Source of the DNA: Falciphora oryzae
Lineage: Eukaryota; Ascomycota; Sordariomycetes; Magnaporthales; Magnaporthaceae
Direction: 5' to 3'
Assembly: GCA_000733355.1 (NCBI GenBank)
Contig: JNVV01000039.1
Location: forward strand, 236,627 to 300,626
DNA: 64,000 nucleotides
The position numbers and the translations under genes are program-made. The notes under the pieces were generated by a model that had not been told where the DNA came from, ran no database searches, and saw only the letters and a list, made by a program, of their open reading frames with translations. This document shows positions 11,898 through 23,032 of the stretch, piece by piece; the first letter of the stretch is position 1, and every line of letters begins with the position of its first letter.

Positions 11898-14031
11898 GAC
11901 GACGGGGGTATTTTGCGGGGTGCGGCGCGGGTGGAAGGAGCGGCTCGTTCCGGACCCTCAAGCGGCTTCAATATCGGCGGTGGTGGGACGACGTTCGCAA
12001 CGTGGGAGCCATGTTCGTGCTACTATTCTGGTGGCCAGGCGCCGAGGGGTCGCACAATGCGAGGAGGCGCGCGCGGGGGGATCGAGGGAGCGTTTGACGG
12101 GATCGAGGCGACCGCGCAGGCGCGATCCAGGGACCGAAACACAGGGAGGCGAGATTCGATAGCTCGGCCAGCCGTGCCAGCCACGAGGCAGGACCGCGGC
12201 AACAGAGTGCGTGTAGAAAGAAGAAGAGAAAAAAATGTCTGCCACCACGAAGTCAAGACACGACGTCGACTGGGCGGAGGTGGAGGTAGGTGGCGGTCGA
12301 GTTGAGGTGGCAGGGGTGCGGGCCGCCGGCACGCAGTCTTCGCGGTTTCGTACGTCAACTACCCGCCGTCGGCTTAAAAGTGCGTCGCAGGGCGCGCAGC
12401 CTCGGCGGTTTGCCTCTCGCCTGGGTTCGCACAAACGCCGTCACCGAGGTTTCATTGACCTAGCGGTAGTCCGTCCAACCAAAAACAACGTCGGCCGCGA
12501 GCTCCGAGAGGGTGACTGCTCGTTTGTCGAAGAAAAAAGAAAAGGAAAAAAAAAAAATACTAAGGATGTGAGGCAGGGCTTGAACCGCACAAGCAGCGCG
12601 GAAAACGTGTGCAGTCCGGGCTGACTCCGTGGTGGATACGGCTGCTAGCGCTTGCCCGCGGTGGTGGTAGTGGTGGTGGACCGGGGTATTTTCTTCGTTC
12701 TTTCTTTCGTCGGTCGGCTTGCGACCCGAGAGCAGACTGGAGAAGGGCTGGAGCCGCGGGCACGGGTGGTTCGGCAAGTCGTTGTAGTGATGGCCCAGCA
12801 AGTGGCCCAGCAGACAGCCCGTGTCTTGCCTTCCAGTCTCTCTGCTCTCTTCTTTCGCCCGTCAGAGATGTGCGAGGATGGTGCTGGCTGCGCTTGGCCA
12901 CCGAAACTGGGCAGGGCGTCACTCAAGGTGGGCGGGACAGCAGGGAAAACCGGGGCTTCCTAAGCTGGATGAGATGATCTCCCGCCTATTCTCAGAACCA
13001 CCCCATCGCAGTTGGGCCAAATCGGCTCAAAAAAACTGCAGCCGCTGAGTCTCGTTCTGACCTCGGCCATGGAGCCCCAACCAGGCAGACCGGCCCAAAA
13101 GGTTCATGCTCATGTGCATTTGCGCCTCTCCTTTCGTCTGCCAGCCAATCTATTTCCTCGCAGCGTGCAGCGTGCAGCAGCAAGTCTTGAGTCGCACGCC
13201 GACCCCAATCCCTCCTCGGCGTGGGTTACTATCTGCCCAACTGCCATGCCCACCCTGCCCAATCACCAGGGGCCACCCACCCTCGGCTGCAGCTTATGAC
13301 GCAATCCACGTCCAGGTTGGGGAAATTAATTGAATTAGGCATGACACCGCGAGTATCGCCGTACCGTATCGCGCTGTCAGATCGACGCATCCCGTTCAGC
13401 TTCCACATGACAACTCGGAAAAAAAGGGTCGGGCTTATTTGACTGCATCTCAATGAAGTCCCTGGTACCCATCCACCATCGCTGCCCGTCTCCGCCGAGT
13501 TAGCTATCGGCCCCCACCAGATGGAAGCCCGCAGAGCCCGTTTGTGAGGGGCACAGGGGCTGTTCGGACTACGGTAGCAGTAGCTTACCACCTACGTCAG
13601 TTCCCGCCTGGATTGGGCTAGTCAGGCTGTGGGCGTTTGTTTGGAGGCCGTACCGTGCGCGCGGAAAACTTCCTATTGGCCTTTACCCGGGACTCCCATG
13701 CTGCCAAATGCCCTGTTTCTCGATCGGTGAGAGCAAGGGTCTTGGAGGGAGCTTCCACGAACCAACACGAGGAAAAGCAAGGGCCGGCCCGGCGAGGTGA
13801 TTATTAGTGGGAATATTCAATCATCTCCACAAACTCACTTGTCAAGGTCGTTGGTGGTTTGTGAGTCCCGTTCGTGTCAGCAGTCACATGTACAAAAAGG
13901 AAGTAAAATTCTGATGTGCATTCTTCAAAGATTTCAGGAGGGCGCTACTTTATCACTATGAGACGTGTGGCAAAGAACAGAAAGAAAAAAAAAAGGGGGG
14001 GTTTGAGAATTAGGAGCTGCCTTCTACCAGC
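11898..14031. other. intergenic: histidine kinase upstream region and aminotransferase 3' flank
   Basis: About 2.1 kb between two minus-strand genes. It should contain the kinase promoter and 5' leader at its left end and the aminotransferase 3' end at its right. Open frames on both strands (for example 11958-12434) have low-complexity Arg/Pro/Ser composition and no recognisable domain. No RNA gene or mobile element is seen. Confidence 0.5.
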
Positions 14032-15984
14032 TCAGCTCAGCTTGAAACTTTGTCGCACCGCCTCCCCGAATCTGCGGATAGCCTCGGTCATGTTCTCGGG
14101 CGTGGCGGCCGCAAAGGTGGCCCGGAAGTAGAGCCCGGTCGGCTCGGAGCCCTGCTCGGCTATGAACCAGGATCCCGGGGCCACGAGGACGCCGCTGTCG
14201 GTGCACCTGCCGAATATGTCCTCCTCCAGGTCCAGGATGCTGCGGCTTGCCGCGTCTGGGTGGCGCGTGTGGTCGACCTTTAGCCAGTGCTGTTTGGGTG
14301 TGTTGGTGGTTAGCATCTGTTCATCCAGAGCGGCATAGGAGAGGAGACGATGGCAGGCAAAGAAGAAACGGTGGCACCAAAGTAAATAAGAAAAAGAAGA
14401 AGAAAAAAAAATACTCACAAACATGCCCGCCCGCGGTGGTGTCCAGCTGACAACCTCGCGGGGCAGAAAGTCCTCGCACGCGGTCATCATGACGTCGCGG
14501 CGGCGCGTGTACTCGCCGCGCAGGCGCATCAGCCACCGCAGGTACCCCTCGTGGCCCCAGCTCTCGTCCAGGAGCTTGTGCAGCAGCACCTGCGAGATGC
14601 CGCTGGGCCCCTGGTTGCACGTCTCGCCGTGTCGGATGTAGCGCTCGATGATCTGCTCCGACCCCGTCACCCAGCCGAGCCGCGAACCCGGCACGACCAC
14701 CTTGGAGAACGAGTCCATCCGGAGCACCCGGCCGTCCACGTCCATGCTCAGCAGCGTCGGGATCAGCCCGTCGAGGAACTGCTCCGTCGTCTCCGCCCTT
14801 TCCGGCGTGGCGGTGTCCGCCGCGCTGCCCCGCCGGTACGGCGGCATCTGCAGGAAGTAGTACGGCTCGTCCTCCAGGATGAAGACGTCGTGCCTCCGGC
14901 ACACATCGTAGATGGCCCGCCGCCTGGCCTCGCCCTGCGTCGCCCCCGTCGGGTTCTGGCCCGAGGGGACCGTGTAGAGCACGTGCGGCTTCCTGCGCCC
15001 GCCCCTGCGCGCCGGGTCCCAAGCCCTTAGGATCTCGTCCATGGCGTCGGGGAGCAGGCCCTCGGCGTCGATGGGCACGCCGAAGACGCCGACGCCCAGC
15101 GGCAGCGCCGTCTCCACGGCGGTCGAGAAGCTGAACTCCTCGGTCAGCACCGAGTCGGACCTGCCCCGGCCGTCGCAGAAGATGCGCAGGGCCTGCTCGA
15201 GCGCCCCCGTGCTGCCCACCGTCAGGCAGCTGCGCCAGTCGGCGTAGGGCGGCGCGCACACGAGCTCCGTGTGCTCCGTCACGAAGCGCAGCATCTGCGC
15301 CGAGCCCGTGGCCTGCCCGTAGTTGAGCGCGATGCTGAGGTCGTAGACGGCGCCGCCCTCGGGGTCCGCCGCCGTGTCCCGCACGTCGTACTTGCCGACG
15401 TGCACGTCCTGGCCCGACGCCCGCGTCTCGGCCTCGGAGAAGCCGCCGGCCACGGTCGGGATCCGCATCGAGATGGACTCGATCGGGAAGTTGTCCGGGC
15501 ACGGCAGGCCGCCGCCCAGCGAGATGAGCCCGGGCTTCTTGAGGTGCCGCGCCGCCTGCTTCAGCTTGCACGGCTCGCGGCTCGCGCTCTCCGGGCTCAG
15601 CATGTGGTCCCACCGGCGTGCCAGCGGCTTGTCGCCCGGCGGGGACACCTTGAACATGTCGCTGTCGGACGCCGCCGCCGTCAGGGCCACCAGCTTCCCC
15701 GCTTTCGATCTCCGCTCCAGGATGTCGGCGATGGTGATCCTCTGCGGGCGGCTTTGCGACGGTGGTGCCGCACCAGGCTGCGGCTGCTCCGCCTCATCCG
15801 GGACCTGCTTCGCGGCGGTCCCAACAATTTCGGAGTTGCGCCTCGTAGACCTGTGGAAGCCACGCCGATAAGCGGCTTGGGCTCCGATGTGGGGGCATGA
15901 CCTCGGGACCGAGACTCGTAACGCCCTCGGCAGCATAAATCGCTGCATCATGGATGCAACGGCTGATCGTCGGCAAACACACAC
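14032..15984 (-). CDS. ARO8: aromatic amino acid aminotransferase (Aro8 type), probable mitochondrial leader
   Basis: Two exons, 15984-14419 and 14289-14032, around a 129-nt intron (GTGAGT...AAACAG); 607 residues. The intron happens to be open in frame, but splicing restores the family motif GMFHWLKVDHTRHP. It is a class I/II PLP-dependent aminotransferase. Seen: the ALNYGQATGS segment, the YTVPSGQNPTGAT loop, DEPYYFLQMPPY, and the PLP lysine in MDSFSKVVVPGSR. The C-terminus RFGEAVRQSFKLS is typical of fungal Aro8. Expected role: transamination of aromatic amino acids (and often 2-aminoadipate or kynurenine) with 2-oxoglutarate. The first 60 or so residues are Arg/Ser-rich without acids (FMLPRALRVSVPRS, then RRGFHRSTRR) and look like a mitochondrial presequence, which the usual cytosolic Aro8 lacks. 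Translation may instead begin at the Met-Met pair at 15951/15948. The exact substrate range is not readable from the sequence. Confidence 0.92.
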   Translation of the reverse strand: MCVCRRSAVASMMQRFMLPRALRVSVPRSCPHIGAQAAYRRGFHRSTRRNSEIVGTAAKQVPDEAEQPQPGAAPPSQSRPQRITIADILERRSKAGKLVALTAAASDSDMFKVSPPGDKPLARRWDHMLSPESASREPCKLKQAARHLKKPGLISLGGGLPCPDNFPIESISMRIPTVAGGFSEAETRASGQDVHVGKYDVRDTAADPEGGAVYDLSIALNYGQATGSAQMLRFVTEHTELVCAPPYADWRSCLTVGSTGALEQALRIFCDGRGRSDSVLTEEFSFSTAVETALPLGVGVFGVPIDAEGLLPDAMDEILRAWDPARRGGRRKPHVLYTVPSGQNPTGATQGEARRRAIYDVCRRHDVFILEDEPYYFLQMPPYRRGSAADTATPERAETTEQFLDGLIPTLLSMDVDGRVLRMDSFSKVVVPGSRLGWVTGSEQIIERYIRHGETCNQGPSGISQVLLHKLLDESWGHEGYLRWLMRLRGEYTRRRDVMMTACEDFLPREVVSWTPPRAGMFVSIFFSSSFSYLLWCHRFFFACHRLLSYAALDEQMLTTNTPKQHWLKVDHTRHPDAASRSILDLEEDIFGRCTDSGVLVAPGSWFIAEQGSEPTGLYFRATFAAATPENMTEAIRRFGEAVRQSFKLS

Positions 15985-17595
15985 TTCTTCTGTTCAAAGA
16001 ACGATTATCAAGAGGCTCAAAAGCTGGAGATCGGTGCAGGCATATTTCTAGGCATATTTCTAAGGTGGGTTGTGTGAAAAAAGGTGTGTAGTTCATGCTT
16101 GGCCTTGCTGATGTTTGATAGGGCACTTCATTCCTGTCTGAGCAGCTCCGACCCGGTATCGGGCAGCAGTAGAGGGGTAACAGTGCCGCAAATAGCCGTC
16201 GTTAGCCCGCACGGATCAAACAGGATGCTAGACCGCTGACGGTCCCCCGTGACAGCGTCCTGCCAGCATCCCCCTTTGACAAGGCTAATTATTAGGTAAA
16301 AAAAGGGTGAGACCCGGACCCTCGGAGGGCTGTCAGTTGACGAGATCCATCTGGCTCTGAAGCATTCTCAAACAGCGTCGTCGCGGGGGTGTCCAAGGGA
16401 CTCCAGTTGCCGCCGGGGTTGCTGTGGACCAGACACGAGTATATGGTAGTTCCGCCGTGACCAAGACAGACACGTAGATGTCTCCATCTCGAACCGTGTC
16501 TTTTCCCTCAGACCGTCCCTGACACCCGCAGGACTGGGCGGGCCTGGTGGCCTTTTTGTATCCAAGTAAGGAAAGGGCGGTGTTCAATATTTTCGTTGCC
16601 CAGACCCTTACCGCTGTTCGACACGTCACCCGCCAGACGTCAACCACGCCAACCGCTTGTTGGAAATGCCAACACATTGGCGGCATCCATGGATCGAGCT
16701 TGCGAACCCAAGTCTTTGGGATTCCCAGCCACCGAATACCCTGACCGGCGATTGCATCAGCCACGACGGGCGGCCAATGGGATCGCTCAATTGCAAGCTG
16801 ATCCCCAGCCACACGCATCTGGCAAACCATTTTAGACCCCTGCCAACAAAATCCACCACGTTTCCCGCGCAACGAGCCAGCCCCAACCACCACGGAACAA
16901 ACACAAGCGCATTGCGCCTTGGGCAGAGCTCCAATTAGCGGCCGCCCAGAATCTTGATTTTTCTTCGCACTCTCGCTTTGCGCCAGCTCACAACCCACTG
17001 CGGTCCACTCTTGGCTGATGGCCTGGTTCTTTGGCGCCCGGGCATGGGGCAAATCTGGCACTCTGGATGACGACGACAAGCGCTGACATTCACACCCCCC
17101 CTGCCTCATTCCCATATTTTCTTGCTGGGGGGTTGGGACGCACGGCAGTGGATGCATTGTCTTAAAAAGACCCAGACGGAACCTCCCTCTGCAAGCAAGG
17201 GCTTTCCGAATGTACCTTTACTCGCTTCTCGATACTCACCCCCCCAAATCCCAAAATTACCGTCTCAGCATACTTCTCGATACAGACAAGCGGCTGAGAC
17301 TGACGACCTGACTGGACCCTGCCCCGACACTCGTGATACAAACGTCCCGTGCCGACGGCTCTTCATTTCCATTGTCCGTTCGTTTCCGTCGAGTCCCTCG
17401 GGTAGACGCATTAGCTGTATCATAAACCACACCGAGCTTCCCGTGAGGGCGTGTAACTCAAAAGCCACGAGGCGTTAGCTTGGAGGACAGGGAGGCGGCG
17501 CCGGAAGCAAGGCGCCATATCGCAGGTTCCCTCGGGGGCACGCGATATCATTCTCTTTCTCTTGACCTTTCCTCTTACTTCACCGCACATTCAAA
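15985..17595. other. divergent intergenic region between ARO8 and the Crh gene
   Basis: About 1.6 kb serving as shared upstream DNA for a minus-strand and a plus-strand gene. A 274-codon minus-strand open frame (16333-17157) is present, but it is rich in Cys and Trp, lacks any motif and is probably chance. The stretch before 17596 is CT-rich (TTCTCTTTCTCTTGACCTTTCCTC), typical of a fungal leader. No other element is seen. Confidence 0.5.
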
Positions 17596-18856
17596 ATGCA
17601 CTTCGCAACGAGGTTAAGGACAGCCGCCCTCGGCGTCGTGGCGCTCAGCGGGCTGGCCCTGTCTCAGACTTGGTCTGCGTGCAACCCCTTACACACAAGT
17701 ACGTGCTGCCGGCCAGGCCCAAAGAGGAAAGGAACGAAGGGAGAGACACAAAAATAAGAAGCTAACAAACCTCACCAACAGCAACCTGCCCGGCCAACAC
17801 GGCGCTGGGCATGACGGTCAACGTCGACTTTACAAAGGGCGCGGTCGACGCCTTCCGGCCGAGCGGGGGCGGCGCGCCGCCGTCGTACGGCAAGGACGGC
17901 GTCTCCTTCACCGTGACCCGCGGCGGCGACGCGCCCCAGCTCATCAGCGTCTTCTACATCATGTTCGGCCGCGTCGAGGTGACCATGAAGGCGGCGCCCG
18001 GCAAGGGCATCGTCAGCACCCTGGTGCTGCAGTCCGACACGCTCGACGAGATCGACCTCGAGTGGCTCGGCGCGGACGGGTCAGAGGTGCAGTCCAACTA
18101 CTTCGGCAAGGGGCTCACCACCTCGTACAACCGGGGCCAGTTCCACAAGAACCCGGGCAACCAGGACCGCTTCATCAAGTACACCATCGACTGGACCCAG
18201 GACCGCATCATCTGGTCCATCGACGGCACCGCCGTCCGCACCCTCAAGTACGGGGACGCCGAGCCGGGCCAGTACCCGCAGACGCCCATGCAGGTCAAGT
18301 TCGGCGCCTGGTCCGGCGGCGACCCGTCGAACCCCCCGGGCACCATCGACTGGGCCCGCGGCCCGACCGACTACAGCAGGGGGCCCTTCTCGATGCTGGT
18401 CAAGTCCATCGTCGTGGCCGACTACTCGACGGGCAAGCAGTACAAGTACAAGGACACGAGCGGCACCTGGCAGAGCATCGAGGCCGTCGGCGGCGCCGTC
18501 AACGGCAACAAGGGAAACGCCGGCAGCATCACCGTCACCGCCACCGCCGCCGCCGCCACCTCGCTGTCGCCCTCGGTCCCCGCCGGCATCGGCGGCCCCG
18601 CCGCCGCCAAGCCCTCGGCCTACCCGTCCCCCTACCCCGTGCCCGAGGGGTGGAGGATACGGTCCGACGGCAAGCTCATTCCGGCGGCTGGCGCCCTGAT
18701 TCGTATGTGTATCCCACCACAACCATGTGGCTCTCCACCACCACAATACATCATGACGCTAACCATATCTCCTGGCGCCCTCCAGGTCCTCCCCATCTCG
18801 CTCTCATTTTTGGACCTCTCATCTTGTGCCTAATCGTTGTCGGCATCAGGCGGTGA
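17596..18856 (+). CDS. GH16 Crh-family cell-wall transglycosylase with C-terminal membrane segment
   Basis: Three exons: 17596-17698, 17782-18702 and 18786-18856; 83-nt introns; 364 residues. The N-terminus is a signal peptide (hydrophobic core ALGVVALSGLALS). The GH16 catalytic motif DEIDLEWLG lies near residue 120, followed by QSNYFGKG and the conserved segments YTIDWTQDRIIWSIDG and PMQVKFGAWSGGDPSNPPGT. Crh enzymes crosslink chitin to beta-1,6- or beta-1,3-glucan in the wall; the two glutamates of ExDxE act as nucleophile and acid/base. No CBM18 chitin-binding module is seen, so it is closer to Crh1 than to Utr2. A Thr/Ala-rich linker leads to a hydrophobic segment (LALIFGPLILCLIVVGI) ending in two arginines. 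This looks more like a transmembrane anchor than a GPI signal. That segment depends on splicing the last intron. Confidence 0.93.
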
Positions 18857-19757
18857 GGGTGATTGCTGGTTCCTAGCAGCAAACATTTCCAGTATTTTGC
18901 TTGTCCTCACCTGTTTTCATTATTGCATCTTATCTGGCGTTCGGTCAATGGGGGCAAACAGCGCCTGTTTATGAGCACAACTGGCTCAAGTTTCAACATT
19001 GGGTTTCACAACGTAAGTCAAAACGCGTTGGCGCGAGTGCCTCCATGGTCTGCATATATGTGCTATGGGGCACATTCCTGGGTTGCATATTTGGGTCACA
19101 CTTATTGTATCAGCATTTAGTTAGAATATTGGAGGATTTGTGGCCGGGGTCGACCAGCCTCTTGAAGCATACGGTATGTTGGACGGGGAGCATCCTCCAT
19201 AACATGGTGAAGGACATTGATAGACATCCAAGCTCATTGTCAGCTCACGTCACCACTCGTACCATAAGTGTGGTTGAAAAGTGATTCCATTTCTCGTCTA
19301 AAGTCATCGCCTCGGGTCTATGTTCAAGTAAAGCAGTGAAGTCGGGAGTTCGTCGGTTGCACCAAGGCGTCCATCCGATGGATGGGACCACCGAGCCCCT
19401 ATCTCGAGGGAACTGGTGCGCATGCAACCATGACTCATGCCCAATCAGACAGACAACCGCCGACCTTCTGGCCCCCTCCTCGATTCCTCTCCAACAGCCA
19501 CGCCAAAAAAGAGTTTCCCACCACCACGTTGCTAAAAAGAACCATGTGAAAGACCGGCAACGGAAATAGGATTCCCGACTGCCATGTCGAAGGGCTGTCC
19601 GTGCCTCGGAAGAATTTGCGTATGTATGCGGAGAAATGCCGTAGAGATCTTGCTGCTTCGCCGTCTAAGGTGGTATACAAAATACAGACTCCGACTCGAC
19701 CACACGGTCAAGACGGAAGACGGTCGTGATTGGTTGAGGACTGTCAATCTAGGCCGA
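18857..19757. other. convergent intergenic region (Crh and TOP1 3' ends)
   Basis: About 0.9 kb between converging genes. It is AT-richer than the flanking coding DNA and holds only short frames without motifs. It should contain both 3' untranslated regions. No repeat or RNA gene is seen. Confidence 0.5.
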
Positions 19758-22700
19758 CTAGAACTCCCACTCGGCGTCGTCTCCAACCGACTGGATGGCC
19801 CAGTTGAACTTGTCTCGCAGGGTCTTGGAGAAGAACTTCTCAATGCCGACCTTGGCCTTGTTGCAGAAGACCACAGTGAGACGGGGGTCGATGTAGTTCT
19901 ATGCCATGCGAGTCAGCCATTTTTCTGATCCGAGGGATTTGCACAGCATCAAAGGGTGCAAGTAGTCATAGGCAGCCACATCTAGAAGAAGTTACTCACG
20001 ATCTTGGACGTGCCCAGGGCGACTTCTTTGTTGCCATCACGGTCGGCTGCCTGAATCTCGAGGTTCCGTATGCGCTCCTCGATCTTCTCAATGTTTGCCT
20101 CGAGCTTCTCGACCGTGATGCCGCGGCCCTCGGCCTCAACCTTGTGGGTCTTGTTCTCCTTCTTGAACTTGGCCTCGAGCTCCGACGCCACCTTGAGGCG
20201 CTCTTTGAGCTCTTTGTCGGGCATCTTCTTGTCGCCCTCCTTGACAAGCTTCTCGTTGTCCCTCTCGAACTTCTTGGTGATGGCGGTCTTCTTCTCCTCG
20301 ACGAGGAACTGCTGGTGCGACTTGACCCACTCGTCCGTCAGCTCTTCCTCTCGCTGGAAGAAGTCGGCGCCCTTCTTCTTCTTCTGCTTAGGATCAAGAT
20401 CAAGGATCATCATCTTGGTGCGCCACTTCTGGTACTTCTGGCCCTTGATCCTGTCACCGAGCTTCTCCATCTGCGCCCCGTGTGACGTGGGTGCCGAGCG
20501 CTTATGGTTACACAGGATGGCCACCCTGCGATTGCAGTCATTGTACGCCTTGAGCTTCTCTGCATCCGTCATTTTGGCGATCTTGGGACCGTCCAGCTCC
20601 TGCAGAAGGGTTGACATAGTGTAGGAGGCGTTGTAGGTACGGAAGACCTTGGCAGTCAGGCCCGTCATGTAGCTCGAGAGATGCTTGTTCAGTTGGGACG
20701 TCTGAAGACATTGTGTTAGCAACTGCAGAGAAAAAAAAAAAAAAAAAAGAATAGACCCAGTGTCTGGGTACTACTTACGGTCAGTCTGTCGAAGATGTCA
20801 TCTCCCTCCTCCTTCGGAGGCTTCTTGAACATCTTCAGATTCTTGAAAACCTGCGGCTCAACCTCAACCTCCTGCTCGAAGCGAATACTGTCTTTACCCA
20901 AAAAGTCAAGATAGACAGTGTTGGGCGGCACGAGCGTGACGTTCTCAAACTTGAGAGAGCAGCAGCCGACGGTCTCGGCCTCGTTCTCTGTGTCCTTCTC
21001 GTTTCCGGCTCTCAGCGCGAGCTTGTCGATGAAGTACATGGCCGTGGCTCGCTGGCGGTCTGCCATGACCTCGCTCCGCAGGTCCTTGGTGTAGTCGCGG
21101 CGGATCTTGTCGATGTGCTTCTTGAGCTCCCTGGCTTTTTCGAACTTCTTGAAGTCGGCCTGGCCCTTCACGGCGCTGTTCGCGGCAAGCATGACGTACT
21201 TGTAGTTGCCGTTGACGTTCTCCTGCCACATGGCAAGCCATGTTGCCTTGTTGTCATGCTGAACCGCCTTCCACTTGTGGCCGGGGGGCGCCGGAGGCAC
21301 CTGGGCGTCCTTGCCGATGTTGATGGTGACCTGCTCCGGCATGACGCGCTCCTTGACGGTGCCCGTCTTGGGATGCTCACCACGACCACGGAACAACCCC
21401 GGAGGCTCAACACGGAAGTTGCCAACCTTCTCTTTCCGGCCGTCCCATTTGCAGAACTTGAAGGGCTCCTCCAGCTTGTCACGCTCGTCCTTGTCTAGCT
21501 TCTTCTCCTCCTTGGACCTGGCCTTCTTGGCCTCGTTCATCGCCTGATAATGGGCAAAAATAGGTTGGAAGTCCAGCTTTTCGAAGTCCTTGACATCGAC
21601 CTTGTTGCCCTTTTTGTCCTTGGCGCCCCCGGTCTGCTTGAGCTTATCCTTGAAGCCATTGAAGAAGTTCTTGTTGAAGGTCGGATTCTTAGTGTTGACC
21701 TCGGAATTCAGCATGGATCCATAAAAGGTGGCCACTTCCTCGGCCTCCACGTGAAGTTCGAGCGGGACCGAATCGTAGATAAGCTTGACGTTCTTGGGCA
21801 GCGGCTCGTACGGAGGTGGAAACATGACACCGTTGTGCTCCAGGGTCGTCCACTTGATGCTGTCGTCCTCCTTCTTGGGGGCGTCCCACCAGCGATACTC
21901 CTCCTCCTCTTCGTCTCCGCCTTCAGCCTCCTCGCTCTCCTGCTTAGCCTCTTTCTTTACCGGTGCACCCTTCTTCGCAGGCGTGGCCTTTTTGGATGCA
22001 GCGGCGGATTTCGCAGGAGTCGCTTTGCCTTTGGCTGCTGGCTTCTTTGACTTGGAGAGAGGCTCGTCCGAGTCCGATTCAGCCTTCTTAACACCGTTCG
22101 TTTTTTTGGCGGACGAGGCTCCGTTGGATTGGCGTTTCGCAGCCGGTTTGGCCTTGGTCTTGGCTAGCGGCTCGTCATCGGAATCATCTTCCTCCTCCTT
22201 CTTGATACTGGTTCTCCTGGACTTGGCCTCGTTGGCACGGATGGCCTTCGCCTCATTGCTAGCCTTCTTCTCGATCGCAGCCTTCTTCTTGGCCAGTTTC
22301 GCGTTCAAAGGCTCATCGTCGTCAGAGTCGTCGGAAAGGCGGGTGTCGTAGATGGACGGAGGCGCCTTCGCCCTCTTACTAAGAGGCACGTCGTCGTCGT
22401 CGCTGTCTGCCTGCGCGCGATAGTTCGGCTTCTGACGCTTGGCCTGGACGCCGAGTCAGTATCGAGTCAGCGGTACGTCCTCAAGTGCAATAATGGCTGG
22501 CTGCTCCAGCACGTGCCCATCAAGGAAGAGCATACCAAGGGCGCGCCGTCGTCGCTATCGTCGGAGGCATCCTTGTAGTTAACGGGCTTGTTGCCCAGTG
22601 ATGAGCGCGACTTCCGCTTTGATGCGCCGTTCGTTTGGCCATCGATGTCCATGGGGTCGTCGACTATCGGTCCATTGCGGATCGAGACGGGGGCGGCCTT

Positions 22701-23032
22701 TCCCTTAACAAAGGTTTTGTCCATCTCGCTGTCCTCTGCCTTGCTGATTCGAGCCGCGGACACTGCGCATGGGTGAAGAAAGTTGGTTAGTCTCGAAGGG
22801 ATCGCAGGCCGTGGTAGATGATGCGCTGCGCCGAGAGCAAGGCGCGAGAAAAGTGAATTATGACACGTCGGTGTCGAGGCAGCCAGGCGAGGCATGCGCG
22901 AGGCGTCCGTCTGACAAGGCCCTGGCGCACACGAGGCAAACCGAGGCAAACCGAGGCGAACAAAAGACACGACTCACCATGGCCATTTGAACGTGACAAA
23001 GGCATGTCGTCGTCGGAGCTTTCGGTCGACAT
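19758..23032 (-). CDS. TOP1: DNA topoisomerase I (type IB)
   Basis: Five exons: 23032-22978, 22762-22536, 22443-20779, 20701-20000 and 19898-19758; 929 residues. The first 250 or so residues are a disordered, Lys/Asp/Ser-rich nuclear domain with repeated acidic-basic blocks ([14 protein letters not shown]). The core begins at [16 protein letters not shown] and carries [12 protein letters not shown], the active-site Arg in LALRAGNEK (about 570) and the His in LCNHKRS. A Lys-rich linker ([11 protein letters not shown]) and coiled coil follow. The catalytic tyrosine is Tyr885 in SKINYIDPR, the second codon of the last exon, so a model stopping at the preceding intron would lack the nucleophile. 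The enzyme nicks one strand through a 3'-phosphotyrosine to relax supercoils in replication and transcription. It shares about 1.5 kb of upstream DNA with the divergent ATP synthase gamma gene. Intron 3 has two in-frame acceptors. Confidence 0.96.

Noticed and set aside
16333..17157. 274-codon minus-strand open frame between ARO8 and Crh
   Set aside because: High Cys/Trp content, no domain or hydrophobic pattern, overlaps other frames on the opposite strand, and lies in a shared promoter region.
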